NCBI GenBank assembly: GCA_963921195.1
Contig: OY992540.1
Location: 131,750,671 to 131,814,670, forward strand
DNA: 64,000 nucleotides
Direction: 5' to 3'
Origin: Pegoplata infirma
Lineage: Eukaryota > Arthropoda > Insecta > Diptera > Anthomyiidae
Within the stretch, counting starts at the first letter, position 1. Each line of letters begins with the position of its first letter. The notes under the pieces are model-generated. The model worked only from the letters and a program-made list of their open reading frames with translations. It searched no databases and was not told where the DNA came from. Both the position numbers and the translations under genes were made by a program. Below are positions 44,076 through 54,519 of this stretch, one piece after another.

Positions 44076-44620
44076 GTTGATTCTTTTATCTTTCACAATG
44101 TATCAGAATTTCGAGGCATAAGCGTTTAAGTTGAAACAAGTAAAAAAGTTAAATTCGGCCTTGCCGAATGTATTGATACCCTCCACAACTTCAAAAAGAT
44201 TATTGCAAAAAACTTTATTTAAAAGGAAATTACTTAAAAAAAAAAATTGAAAAAAAACTTCCGCGAAAAAAAAATTTGTAAAAAAAATCCGCGATTTTTT
44301 TCTTTTTTTGTCATAAAATATGTTCGTACTTGTTTAAATGCCATTCGGTGTTCAATTATGTCCATATATGACGAATTAAAGGTACCAGAATTTATGAGGT
44401 GTCCTTACATTTTCATTCATAACTTTTGAACCGCTGAACCGACATCGCTCAAATGCAATACCAACGCTCAGGAGAACTTCCAATAAATATGGTAAGTTTG
44501 AGTCATCTCCGTGTAATATTTGGCCGTGATCATCATTTCTACAGACAGATCATGAATATATGTACTTTATAGGGTCCCACACCGATATTTCGATGAGTTA
44601 CAAACGGAATGACAAAATTA

Positions 44621-45547
44621 CCCAGGCAGAAAAATACGAACGGGAGAGCGCTGGCAAAGTACCTTTTATGGTCGCTTGTGTGCTGGGAAAGCATCACAGT
44701 TTAGTACTCTCCCAGCGTCCAAAATGATAACCACGGTAAACGGTATGCCGTTGCTATTTTAAAGCGCTTTGAAAGCGCTTTAAAAACAAAAAATATGGTA
44801 CTATTATAGCACTTTTAGAACAAAAAATGGGACGTATATAAATTGTATACATAAGTCCATAAGACACAACTTTTTTTGGTGTTTATTTGAATAAAGAAAT
44901 TTATTAAATTAGGATAAAAAATTTATTAACTCATTTAGGGCGGATTACTCAATCAAAAGTTAGCTGCTAACTGCCGATTTAACGGAGAGTTATTTTATAA
45001 CGGAGCATTGAGTAAGCCAGCCTTATTAGGATAAAAAAATTTTGAACAAACTTTCAACAATTTTCTTAGTCCCGGAAAAAATTTGTTTGCAGTTTTCTTT
45101 GCATTTTGGAATAAAAAATTTATTAAAAATGCTTTTAGGAAAAAATTTTGAAAGTCCCAAAAAAATTGGTGTATTGAACCAAAACGGGTATGTATCCGGA
45201 GTTTAAGGGTGATGTATCCGGAGTTTAAGACACTTCCTCAGTAAGAAAACAGATGTTTTTACACAAAAGGTGTCAAGTTTGTAATATGTAGGTCATTGTG
45301 TATGAGTGACATATCATGAGAACTATCAAGGGCCGGCCACTTATCCTGCAGGGAAATAAAAAAATTCCAATCGTTATGAAAATTAATAAATTTTAATAAA
45401 AAATTTATACTTTGAACTGATTTAAATAGAAGAACATTGGCAAAGCGCTTGGAAAGCACTTTTTCGAATTCATACTACCTTCTACACAAAAAATAAAGTG
45501 CTTTGCCGAGACTTTTTCTTTGGAACGGTTTGCAGTTTCTGCCTGGG
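44621..45547 (+). mobile_element. CCCAGGCAGAAA-tipped MITE (copy D), TA target
   Basis: 927 bp with TA flanks (44619-44620, 45548-45549). It is longer than copies B and C because of an 85-bp MITE at 44938-45022; without it the sizes agree. Low divergence between copies B, C and D suggests a recent burst. Confidence 0.85.
44938..45022. mobile_element. 85-bp PIF/Harbinger-type MITE, TTA target
   Basis: Absent from the homologous position of copies B and C. Tips GGGCGGATTACTCAAT and ATTGAGTAAGCCAGCC are inverted, with inner ACGGAGAGTTA/TAACGGAGC arms. TSD TTA at 44935-44937 and 45023-45025. This is one of the shortest complete MITEs in the window. Confidence 0.75.
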
Positions 45548-45579
45548 TATATATAGCCTCTATCACTAGAGTGGAGGGT

Positions 45580-46524
45580 AGAGTGTCCCTTATTTTGGAA
45601 ATGTTGGAAATGTTGAGACGGTACCCCTTCATTTTTTTCCTTTTGACTAAAAAATAACTCAGGAAAAATTTTACGCCCCTACGACCACGCCTTCCCTACG
45701 CGACGGGGCCGTAAAGAGCGGGGCCTTAAAAATCATTTTTTCATACAAAGCAAAAAAATTTTTTTTGATTTTTAATTTTTTTGTTATTAATTATAATATT
45801 ACTTGATTAGCTTATTCACGACAAAAAATTTGATTTTGGTGGGATGAAGCTTTCAGTTCTAAAAAATTTTTCGAAAAAAAAAATTTAGAGCTTTTGGGGT
45901 CCTACAGTAAAAATTTTTTAAAAAAAAATTTTTTTTAGTTTTGGCAAGCAACCGTTTTAGTTGAATTGTTGCTTTTAATGATATATTTTCATAAAAAAAT
46001 ATTATTCCTATCTGTGACATCTTTATCGTGATCTAAAAAAGGGTAAAAACTGCATTTTTGATGTTTTTCGATACACGATCATGATGTCACAGATATGAAT
46101 AATATTTTTTTATGAATATATACCATTAAAAGCAACATTACAACTAAAACCGTTGCTTGTCAAAACTAAAAAAAAAAAAATTTTAAAAAATTTTTACTGT
46201 AGGACCCCAAAAGCTCAAAATTTTTTTTTTCGAAAATTTTTTTAGAACTGAAAGCCTCATCCCACCAAAATCAAATTTTTTGACATGAATAAGCTAACCA
46301 AGTAATATTATAATTAATAACAAAAAAATTAAAAATCAAAAAAAAAATTTTTGGTTTGTATGGAAAAATTATTTTTAAGGCCCCGTTCTTTAAGGCCCCG
46401 TCGCGTAGGGAAGGCGTGGTCGTAGGGGCGTAAAATTTTTCCTGAGTTATTTTTTAGTCAAAAGGAAAAAAATGAGGGGGTACCGTCTCAACATTTCCAA
46501 CATTTCCAAAATAAGGGACACTCT
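45580..46524. mobile_element. Near-perfect hairpin element, AGAGTGTCCC tips, 10-bp TSD
   Basis: Arms of about 450 bp, almost identical in inverted orientation, around a loop of under 60 bp. Tips AGAGTGTCCCTTATTTTGGA and complement. TSD AGTGGAGGGT (10 bp) at 45570-45579 and 46525-46534. Long TIRs and a 9-11-bp TSD suit a Mutator-like (MULE) or foldback non-autonomous element. Its GC-rich patches (GGCCCCGTCGCGTAGGGAAG) stand out from the AT-rich surroundings. No ORF. Confidence 0.8.
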
Positions 46525-46867
46525 AGTGGAGGGTATAAAAAATTGTAGACATTTCTGGTATTCCCATACCTTTTTCAAACACTCCAGTTAGTGTTATCAT
46601 CAGCAGGATTTTAAAAATCTTGTTAATGGAAATTGTTTTTTATATGTGTGAATATTTATAGTTTCTACAGAATAAATTTTGACAGTTTTTTTTTTTTTTT
46701 TTGGCCATATGAAGTGCATTGAACTGCACTTGAACCAGAGGGATTAGGAAATGTATTTTTTTGAGGGCGTGATTAAGAAAATCATAAAAGCTTATATGAT
46801 AATAAATGAACTTGTTAGCATTTAAATTCAGGAGAAATATGACCCCAACTTCATCTGCTGTCAACAC

Positions 46868-47769
46868 CAGGGTTTGAAAAAAACTCTAACGTACGGTACG
46901 TTAGTGTTCTGTACGGAACTATGGAGCGACCGTACGTAATCGAAACGTACCGTTCCAAGAACACATTCACTAAAAAGTTTTTTAGTGGTTGTGAATGTGT
47001 TCGCAAACAGAATTCCGAACATTATGCCTGCGAGTTGAAGAACAGAAACTTTACGATAACGTACCGAACTAGGTTAGAAACAAAATAAAGTTCTTTTAGT
47101 GTTCTGTTTGCGAACTTTTGAGACATTTTTTAAATTTAAAATGGCGATATCTTGAAAACTAAGCAAGAAAGAGCAAAACGGAGCACATTTTTGGTTCTTG
47201 GGATCTCAATAGTATCGCTAGATTTTGAATCTAAAAAAGTTAGCATTCCGGGAAATTTAAAAATGCACATATCTCGCTAAATACTGCCGACACGATGAAA
47301 ATTTTTGTGGATCTTGTCTCGTAGTACATGACCGCTTATAGACTTTATGTCGTGTCGGCAGTATTTAGCGAGATATGTGCATTTTTAAATTTCCCGGAAT
47401 GCTAACTTTTTTAGATTCAAAATAAGGACCCAATGGGGTCCACCCATGTGTAGAGGCCTAGCGATACTATGGAGCTCCCAAGAACCAAAAATGTGCTCCG
47501 TTTTGCTCTATCTTGCTTAGTTTTCGAGATATCGCCATTTTAAATTAAAAAAAAAAATGTCAAAAGTTCGCAAACAGAACACTAAAAGAACTTTATTTTG
47601 TTTCTAACATAGTTCGGTACGTTATCGTAAAGTTTCTGTTCTTCAACTCGCAGCCATAACGTTCGGAATTCTGTTTGCGAACATCTTCACAACCACTAAA
47701 AAACTTTTTAGTGAATGTGTTCTTGGAACGGAACGTTAAATAACGTACTGTTTTTTTTTTCGAACACTG
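46868..47769. mobile_element. Palindromic hAT-like MITE, CAG(G/T)GTT tips
   Basis: About 900 bp, nearly a full palindrome centred near 47320. Tips CAGGGTTTGAAAAAAA and the complement of CGAACACTG. CAACAC lies at both flanks; a full 8-bp TSD would be GTCAACAC/GGCAACAC with one mismatch, so the class is tentative. An inner module (GAGCAAAACGGAGC, TAGTATCGCTA, TTTCCCGGAATGC) recurs in 57580-58326. Confidence 0.65.
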
Positions 47770-47775
47770 GCAACA

Positions 47776-47795
47776 CCCCCCCCCCCCCCCCCCCC
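47776..47795. repeat. 20-bp poly-C tract
   Basis: Twenty consecutive C just outside the right end of the palindromic element, unusual in such AT-rich DNA. It may vary in length or be an assembly weak point. Confidence 0.9.
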
Positions 47796-47887
47796 TCCGC
47801 AAACGATCCAGCCGATTTTTACATTTTGGAGGGTATCAAAGTGTTGGCACTGACGAGTTCAACACTTTCACTTGATTTTTGTATTTT

Positions 47888-48110
47888 TGTTATACCCTCT
47901 AACTACATTCCATGTGTAACTCATCGAAATTTCGGCCTGGCACCCAATAAAGCATGTATATTAATAATCTATGATAGATTTTAAGTCATTCTAACAATGT
48001 CCGTGTGTCCATCTGTCCGTGGAAAGAACGATTCAGTCCAAGCTAAAAGAGCTAGACTCCTGAAGTGTGGCACGAACACGTGTTATGGTCATAGGCTGGT
48101 CAATTTTGGG
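47888..48110 (-). mobile_element. DINE-1-like fragment
   Basis: TATACCCTCTAACTAC, CACCCAATAAAGCATGTATATT, TTTAAGTCATTC and TGTCCATCTGTCCGTGG match the 3' half of the family in minus orientation, diverged. Confidence 0.5.
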
Positions 48111-48694
48111 AATGGCAAAAATCAGACTAGGGGGAAAAAAGTTCCTCCTTGAAGAAGAAAACCAACCTCTAAAACACACCATTTTTACAGGCTTTTTTGT
48201 ATATTTGTTAAACAAACGACATATTTTTGTATCAAAAGTAGTTTAAAGTTCTGCACTTGGGCCCAAGGGGATTACAAAATGTTTTTTTTCCCGCCCATTT
48301 TGTGGGCGTGGATATAAAAAAAAATATTTTAATTGCAATCGGTCAGTCAAAGATTAAACACTTATAAGTTGCGGTGATGTGGTTGATTTTATTAACGGCG
48401 AAACTGTACCGCGTGTTTTTTTAGCCTGCTGGTTCACTTGACATTGCTTCAGACACTTGTGGTCTGAGTATATCTGTCGGCGCTTTGGAGCACACTTCAC
48501 TGCCTCAATGGAGGCAGTGCCAACTTGAGTGTCTGGACTTTAGCGTGGCGTCATCATAAATTACGGGACATCTCGTTATTCTAAATAAAATCTTTATCAT
48601 TCAAATCGTTAAAAAAATATTTTTGGGCAAATTTTTTTTTTAACCAAAAAAAATTTTTATTCAATTTTTTTTTATTATTTTTTTTAATAAATAT
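48111..48694. other. Non-coding stretch, no element ends recognised
   Basis: Includes the inverted phrases CACTGCCTCAATGGAGGCAGTG (48499-48520) and a TCAGACACTTG/GAGTGTCTGGA pair. No gene supported. Confidence 0.4.
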
Positions 48695-49177
48695 TAGGTG
48701 TGTTCCAGAACGTTACCGCGGGTGCCCGCGGGTGCCCGCGGGTACCCAAACCAGCCCGAAAAGCGTTCCCGTACGCAAAAATTAGGTAAATGAGAGTTTT
48801 TGAGAGAATAAATTACTTTCTCATTTTACCGAACTTACCCGCACTTTTTTTTCGGGTAAATTGGTAACAGTCAGTTGTTGAAAAAACAGCTGACTTTTTT
48901 TGTGAAGCTAAATTGGAAATTTAAATAAAATAAAGAACTAAACCAAGGAAATGTGTTATTTCAATACAAAAAAATAAAATTTGTTATTAAAATAAACTTT
49001 TACAATTTGTTTTTTTGTTTAAAGTAATTTTTCTTACGAAAATATTTTAGCGTTATTGGTTTGTTTACATTTTCTATTATTTTGGGCATGAAATGTGGTT
49101 TTTAGCGTTCCCGTACTTTTTTTTTTATTTTCTCTCATTTTACCGAACTTTACCCGGAAAGTTCTGGAACACACCTA
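48695..49177. mobile_element. MITE TAGGTGTGTTCCAGAAC
   Basis: TIR TAGGTGTGTTCCAGAAC at both ends (20 bp, one mismatch). Inner arms share CTCATTTTACCGAACTT and AGCGTTCCCGTAC. The left end has a small tandem GGGTGCCCGC repeat (48719-48745). 483 bp. ATT flanks both sides if one base is trimmed; the TSD is unresolved. Confidence 0.65.
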
Positions 49178-50164
49178 TTTTAAAATATTTCTTTTGCATT
49201 TTGGTGGTCGTTAAGTTTTCAATCTGTAATAACGGATAATGATATTAAAAGTATTTCGTACCCCAACCTTGGTTTTTTGTTTTATAAATTTTATTTTTCA
49301 TTTTTTGGTTGCATTAACATGTTTTTTACACAATTTTTCTTTAAAGTTTCCTTCAATATCTTGTGTGTGTATAATAATGTCTGTCCGTCCATTTATTTGT
49401 CTGTCCAAGTAACCAACCATCCAATACATACGTCTTTTCTTTTCCTTTTTCCCTCTTCTTGTTAAAAAAAAAAAACAAAGTCTAAAACAACGAAAATTTA
49501 AAAAAAAATAATAAAAAAAACAAATTGAACCAAACCAACTTGGCTGGCTGGGCTGTTTGGTTGGTTAGTTGGCGTTACATTTGATATTCAAAAAGTTCGT
49601 TGACCAAAAAATTTATAAATATTTCGTTTTTTTTTAGTATTTTTAAATTTAATAATGTACATATTTTTTTAAAATATGCATGAGAAATTAAAAAAACATT
49701 TTTGGAATTTTTTATTAACAAAAAATTTTTTTTTTAGTAAATATTTAAGAATTTTAATTGTATTAAAAAATTCATAATTCATAAATTATTAATAACACCG
49801 CTCTACAAATCTGAGGTTTGTCGCTGCGTTTCGAATGAAACCAAAAAAAGTTTATAGGTTTTGGTTTTCCGATTCCAAAACGGTCACTCAAATTTTTCTA
49901 TCACGTCACAATTTTAAGAAAATAGCGGTAAAAGTGTCAAAAAAGGCCCATTTTGGCCATTTTTGAGCACCTATAAAATAAGATCCTGACATGCGAATGA
50001 CTTGATATCAAGCTCATTCGAAAGTGCGTAATTTTCTCTTTAAGACAAAATCAAATTTTCTTGGAATTTAATTTTTTATAATGATGAAAAAATCATTAGC
50101 CACAAGTGCTTTAAATCTAAAATTTACGTATGAATTTGTATGGAAATTTGTTAAAAAAAAACAC
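49178..50164. other. AT-rich non-coding stretch
   Basis: Includes a TCTGTCCGTCCATTTATTTGTCTGTCC tract and TTGGCTGGCTGGGCTG tract. 49800-50160 reads like palindromic-element sequence but no paired end was found. No gene. Confidence 0.35.
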
Positions 50165-50167
50165 TGA

Positions 50168-50768
50168 CAAGGGAAGTCTCCCTAGTGTCACCCGCGGATC
50201 TTTATGGAATTGGTTTTATTTTGTAGAGCAGAAAAAATAAAGGGACACGTATTTTTTTTTTAGCGGCCCAAATTCATATTTAGGGGGTAAAAAGGAGGGG
50301 GGAAGACAAGGCCATTTTTCAGTTTTTTTCGTTTATCTCCTATATTATGCAAAGAAACCTAGTCATGTTACATACCAAATGAAAGGTCTTTGGAAAACCT
50401 ATCTACGTGTGCTAAGAACGTGTCCAAACATGCAAAACTTTTCGTCATATTGAGTAAAACACCAAAATTTTAGGACATTTTTGTTAATAAGTCAAAAAAT
50501 ATTAACTTCTTTGGCCCGTTGTTAGCACCACGAGATAGATATTTTTAATACCTTTAATCTGATACCACACATGCCTATATTAATTTTGCTTAAATAGGCG
50601 TAAATCGTAGAAAACTGAAAAAGGTCAATTTCCCCCCATACAAATCGACCCCCCCTAAAAATGAGTTTGGGCCGCTAAAAAAAAATACGTGTCGATTTAA
50701 TTTGAGTTCTTAACAACATATCCAAATTTCATGAAGATCGGAGGGTGACACCAGGGAGACTTCCCTTG
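50168..50768. mobile_element. TIR element CAAGGGAAGTCTCCCT, TGA flanks
   Basis: Tips CAAGGGAAGTCTCCCTAGTG and CACCAGGGAGACTTCCCTTG. TGA at 50165-50167 and 50769-50771. 601 bp with inner arms sharing AATACGTGTC and GCGGCCCAAAT. It shares its first ten bases and inner AATACGTGTCGA with 54520-55107, so the two are related families with a 3-bp TNA target. Confidence 0.75.
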
Positions 50769-51239
50769 TGAGTAAATAAACTTAATATTTAAAAACTGGA
50801 AGGTTTTTTGCTAATGATTTTTTTACCATTTTAGAAAATTAAATTTTTAAGCATTTTGTATTTTCACATTTGCAATCATAACTTTTGAACCGCTAAACCT
50901 ATATCGCTTAAATGCAGTACCAAACTTCTGAAAGCATCTACAAGTATTTATGTTATAGAAACAGTCATCTCTGTGTCATATTTTTTACTACTTTAAGAGA
51001 CAGACAAACATCACTAGATCGGTTTAAAATCGATAATCACGAATATACAGTAGGGGTGGGATAGTGCACGAGTTTTCGATTTCGACACGCTAGAACCGCT
51101 TATTTTGTGAGGTTCGTAAAAAAAATGCATGGGCCAAAAAATGGGGCAGATCGGATAGGATCTAGGGGTCGCTCATCGGGGTCAAAGTTGGGCGTAGAGG
51201 GGAAAAAATCCACAAAATGGCTTAAAACTCCCTGATTTT

Positions 51240-52019
51240 GCTCCAAGAGGGGTCAAATGTGAGACCGGCCCCCATTATTTTTTCCCCCTGAACACTTTTG
51301 CCAAACATACCTAAGCCCTATCTCCAATCCCTAAGGGGGGTCCCATACAAAGGTTCAATTTTAAAAAAATCTTGCTCCTACCGCTCTAGCTGTCCTAGAA
51401 GTCACCCTAGAGGTATCATATGTATGACCTACCCCCAATATTTTTTCAACCCCAACATTTTCTTAGAACATACCTACCCCCTATCTTCAATCCTTAGGGT
51501 GGTCCCCATGCATTTTTTTTATTTTTTCTTAAATTGTCATATTAAAGCAGGTCCTACCGGTCCAATGGTGCCTCCTAGAGGGGTCATTATCAAGACCAAC
51601 CCCTATTAATTTTTAGCCCTCTACACTTCTTCTGAACATACCAATTCCATATCTCCAATTCCTAAGGGGTCTCCCACACATAACGACATTTTTGTAAATC
51701 TTGCTCCCACCGCTCTAACTATCGCAGGGGTGACCCTAGAGAAGTTAAATGCGTGACCGACCCCCAATATTTTTTCAGCCCCAACATTTTCCCCAAACAA
51801 ACCTACCCTCTATTTTTAAGCCTTAAGGGTGTCCCCACACAATTTTTTTTTTTTATTTTTTTTTTTATAAAATTTGCGCCTACCTCTCCCACTGTGCCTT
51901 TTAGGGACGGGAAATGCAGACTGACCCCCATTAATTTTTTTTTGCCCCCTACATTTTTTCTGAACATACCTACGCCGTATTTACATTTTGTAGGGGTGCT
52001 CCCCTGGGGAAAACTAAGT
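51240..52019. repeat. Tandem subrepeats, left arm
   Basis: Recurring order in each unit: 'GACCxxCCCCCAxTATTTTTTxxCCCC', 'AACATACCTAxxCCCTATCTxCAATCCxTAAGGGxGGTCCC', then 'CTCCTACCGCTCTAxCTxTCxTAGxxGTxACCCTAGAGG'. About five units, 150-240 bp each. Confidence 0.75.
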
Positions 52020-52085
52020 GTTTGAAACCAAATTCGGCAAAACGTCTGGACCAGGTGTGCTAATGTTTGCGCGTTTTAAAGAGCA

Positions 52086-53191
52086 GTGGGAAAATATATA
52101 AGACAAACCGTACAGTCTTGGTGGAAGGAAGTGGCAGGCAACATACCAGCTCAAGTCCAAACTGACATCAAGTTGTTTTGTTGGGCTCAAATAAAAGAAA
52201 AGCAACCCAGAGACGACTACAAGGAGTTTCTTGAAATTGTTTTATTATACCTTGTCGAAAATATTCCTAATAAGCATTTTAGCCCACCAGGATCCATCAG
52301 TCATGCTCGATGGATGGCAAAAGGCATATATTGCCTAAAAATTTTTTTGTTCCGAAAATATATCGGTTTGGCCAAAAAAGAATTAAAGGCACTTCTTGAT
52401 GTGACCGTTTTCATCATAACAATTTACGTAAAAGCTTGGTTTAGCGCTACCAAAGCAATAGAAGCTCCAAATAATGATTTGAATTTTTTGAAAGCGATTG
52501 CCAATTATGCTTCAATTGATAAGATTCTGTCGCAACGATTGTTCAAAGATTCTGTGGACATCTCTGGTATCTCAGTGGCGAAGCTGTTGCTCTCGCACTA
52601 TTTGATCCGAATATCTCTTGTGAAATAAAACGAAAAATGTCGAATGCAATTCGTTTATTTGAAGAAGAGAAAGAGGAATTGGAGGAAGAGTTATCTGACG
52701 ATGAGATGGACGAATCGTCTAACGAAAACAGCGAGGAAGAAGAAGACGATGATATCGGGGAAGAAGATGCCTCAGAGGATAGCGGCGACAGTGGCATCAA
52801 GGATTGTAATCCTCCAGTACATGTTGTTGGATTCGAAGGTGTGAAAAGAATTAACATGGCATCGAAACAAGTGAATCAAGAACTCATGAAAACTGATTTA
52901 AGCCACTACGTCACACCTGAGACTCCAAAATTTTTTGCACGCTTCGGAATAACAACAAATTTCATTGCTTCCGATCCAAATACTTGGGAAAATCGTCAGG
53001 ACTACCAGCGAGCGCTGCAAATATTACGTAAATTACATGTTGTCAACGACGCTGCCGAAAGAGGCGTAAAATTAATAGAAGACTATAACAACGTGTTGTG
53101 TCGTAACGAGGAGGAAAAAATAGTTTTGCTTCAGGTCGTGGCCGAAAATCGGAAACAATATCCATCATACGATAAAAATAAATTAATTTGA
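52086..53191 (+). pseudogene. Frameshifted transposon-encoded protein, family unassigned
   Basis: Two open segments, 52086-52628 (180 codons) and 52637-53191 (184 codons). Around 52550-52630 the second frame stays open upstream and reads HLWYLSGEAVALALFD, so one frameshift near 52545 separates two halves of a single gene of about 360 residues. First half: KEKQPRDDYKEFLEIV, ISHARWMAKGIYCLKI, ISAPN-like EAPNNDLNFLKAI. Second half: a strongly acidic Glu/Asp/Ser stretch (about 52665-52800), then VNDAAERGVKLIEDYN and LLQVVAENRKQYPS. From memory such 'VNDxAERGVxLI' proteins recur in arthropod and cnidarian genomes, but I cannot name the family. No hAT dimerisation or DDE motif was recognised, and the 5' part is missing. 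Confidence 0.65.
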
Positions 53192-53436
53192 TTTATAGTT
53201 ATATTATTTATCATTTTTTATTATTTTCAAGTTAAAAAAAAATATTTTTTTTACGCTTAACAAAAGTTACTATTAAATTACAAATTAAAGACCTCGGATT
53301 TCTCGATAAAATAAATAAAAAAAATTGTGGGGTAACACCTTGAAGATAGAGGGTAGGTATGTTTGAAGAAAATGTTTTGGCTAAAAAAATATATGGGCAG
53401 GTCATACATTTGACTTCTCTACATACATTACTAATT

Positions 53437-54230
53437 TAGTTTTCCCCAGGGGAGCACCCCTACAAATACGGCGTAGGTATGTTCAGAAAAAATGTAGGGG
53501 GCAAAAATTAATGGGGGTCAGTCTGCATTTACCGTTCCTAAAAGGCAGAATGGAGGCGGTAGGCGCAGATTTTATAAAAAAAAATTAAAAAATAAAATAA
53601 ATGTGTGGGGACACCCTTAAGGCTTTAAAATAGAGGGTAGGTTTGTTTGGGGAAAATGTTGGGGCTGAAAAAATATTGGGGGTCGGTCACACATTTAACT
53701 TCTCTAGGGTCACCCCTGCGATAGTTAGAGCGGTGAGAGCAAGTTTTACAAAAATGTCATTTTGTTTGGGAGACCCCTTAGGAACTGGAGATATGGAATT
53801 GGTATGTTCAGAAGAAGTATTGGGGGCTAAAAATTAATGGGGGTTGGTCTTGATAATGACCCCTCTAGGAGGCACCATTGGACCGGTAGGAGCTGATTTA
53901 ATATGACAATTTAAGAAAAAATAAAAAAAAATGTATGGGGACCACCCTAAGGATTGAAGATAGGGGGTAGGTATGTTCTAAGAAAATGTTGGGGTTGAAA
54001 AAATATTGGGGGTCGGTCATACATTTGATTCCTCTAGGGTGACTTCTAGGACAGCTAGAGCGGTAGGAGCAAGATTTTTTAAAAATTGAACCTTTGTATG
54101 GGACCCCCCTTAGGGATTGGAGATAGGGCTTAGGTATGTTTGGCAAAAGTGTTCAGGGGGAAAAAATAATGGGGGCCGGTCTCACATTTGACCCCTCTAG
54201 GAGCAAAACCAGGGGAGTTTTGGGGCTTTT
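53437..54230. repeat. Tandem subrepeats, right arm (inverted)
   Basis: Complement of the left-arm unit series in the same unit order read outward to inward, e.g. GGAGCACCCCTACAAATACGGCG at 53452 against its partner at about 51990. Sequence similarity between arms is high but not perfect. Confidence 0.75.
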
Positions 54231-54519
54231 TGTGGATTTTTTCCCCTCTACGCCCAACTTTGACCCCGATGAGCGACCCCTAGATCCTATCCGACCTCCC
54301 CCATTTTTTGGCTCATACACTTTTTTTACCAACCTCACAAAATGAGCGGTTCTAGCGCTTCCAAATATTGTTGCTTAAAATCTCACACAACACTATCCCA
54401 CCCTTAATATACAGTGCCGGTCAAAAAAAATAGCACCAATGATAAAATCTCTATTCATTCAATTAAAACAAAATATGTGCGTATTCGTTTAAAGTAAATA
54501 TGCAATACTCTTATACTAA

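Larger units (their letters stand above)
44136..46541 (+). mobile_element. DINE-1-like element with two nested insertions
   Basis: 5' end ACAAGTAAAAAAGTTAAATT with the CGGCCTTGCCGAA hairpin and ACCCTCCACAA. The core runs to ATGACAAAATTA at 44620, then the CCCAGG MITE. It resumes TATATATAGCCTCTATCACTAG at 45548, is cut again by the 945-bp hairpin element at 45580, and finishes GTGGAGGGTATAAAA by 46541. Confidence 0.7.
51051..54406. mobile_element. Foldback-like element with hAT-type tips, repeated arms and a gene remnant
   Basis: Tips TAGGGGTGGGATAGTG and CACTATCCCACCCTTA with perfect 8-bp TSD ATATACAG (51043-51050, 54407-54414). Inverted arms of about 970 bp (51051-52019 and 53437-54406) are each built of about five imperfect repeats of 150-240 bp. 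The central 1.3 kb carries a frameshifted protein-coding remnant. 3356 bp in all, more GC-rich than its surroundings. The TSD length and TAGGGGTGGG tip suit hAT, and the subrepeat arms recall Drosophila FB elements. Confidence 0.8.

Noticed and set aside
51298..52025. Pro/Phe-rich ORFs in the foldback-like arms
   Set aside because: They follow the arm subrepeats and recur in antisense in the other arm (53898-54146).
52543..52857. Ser-rich minus-strand ORF
   Set aside because: Antisense reading of the acidic Glu/Asp stretch of the pseudogene at 52086-53191.
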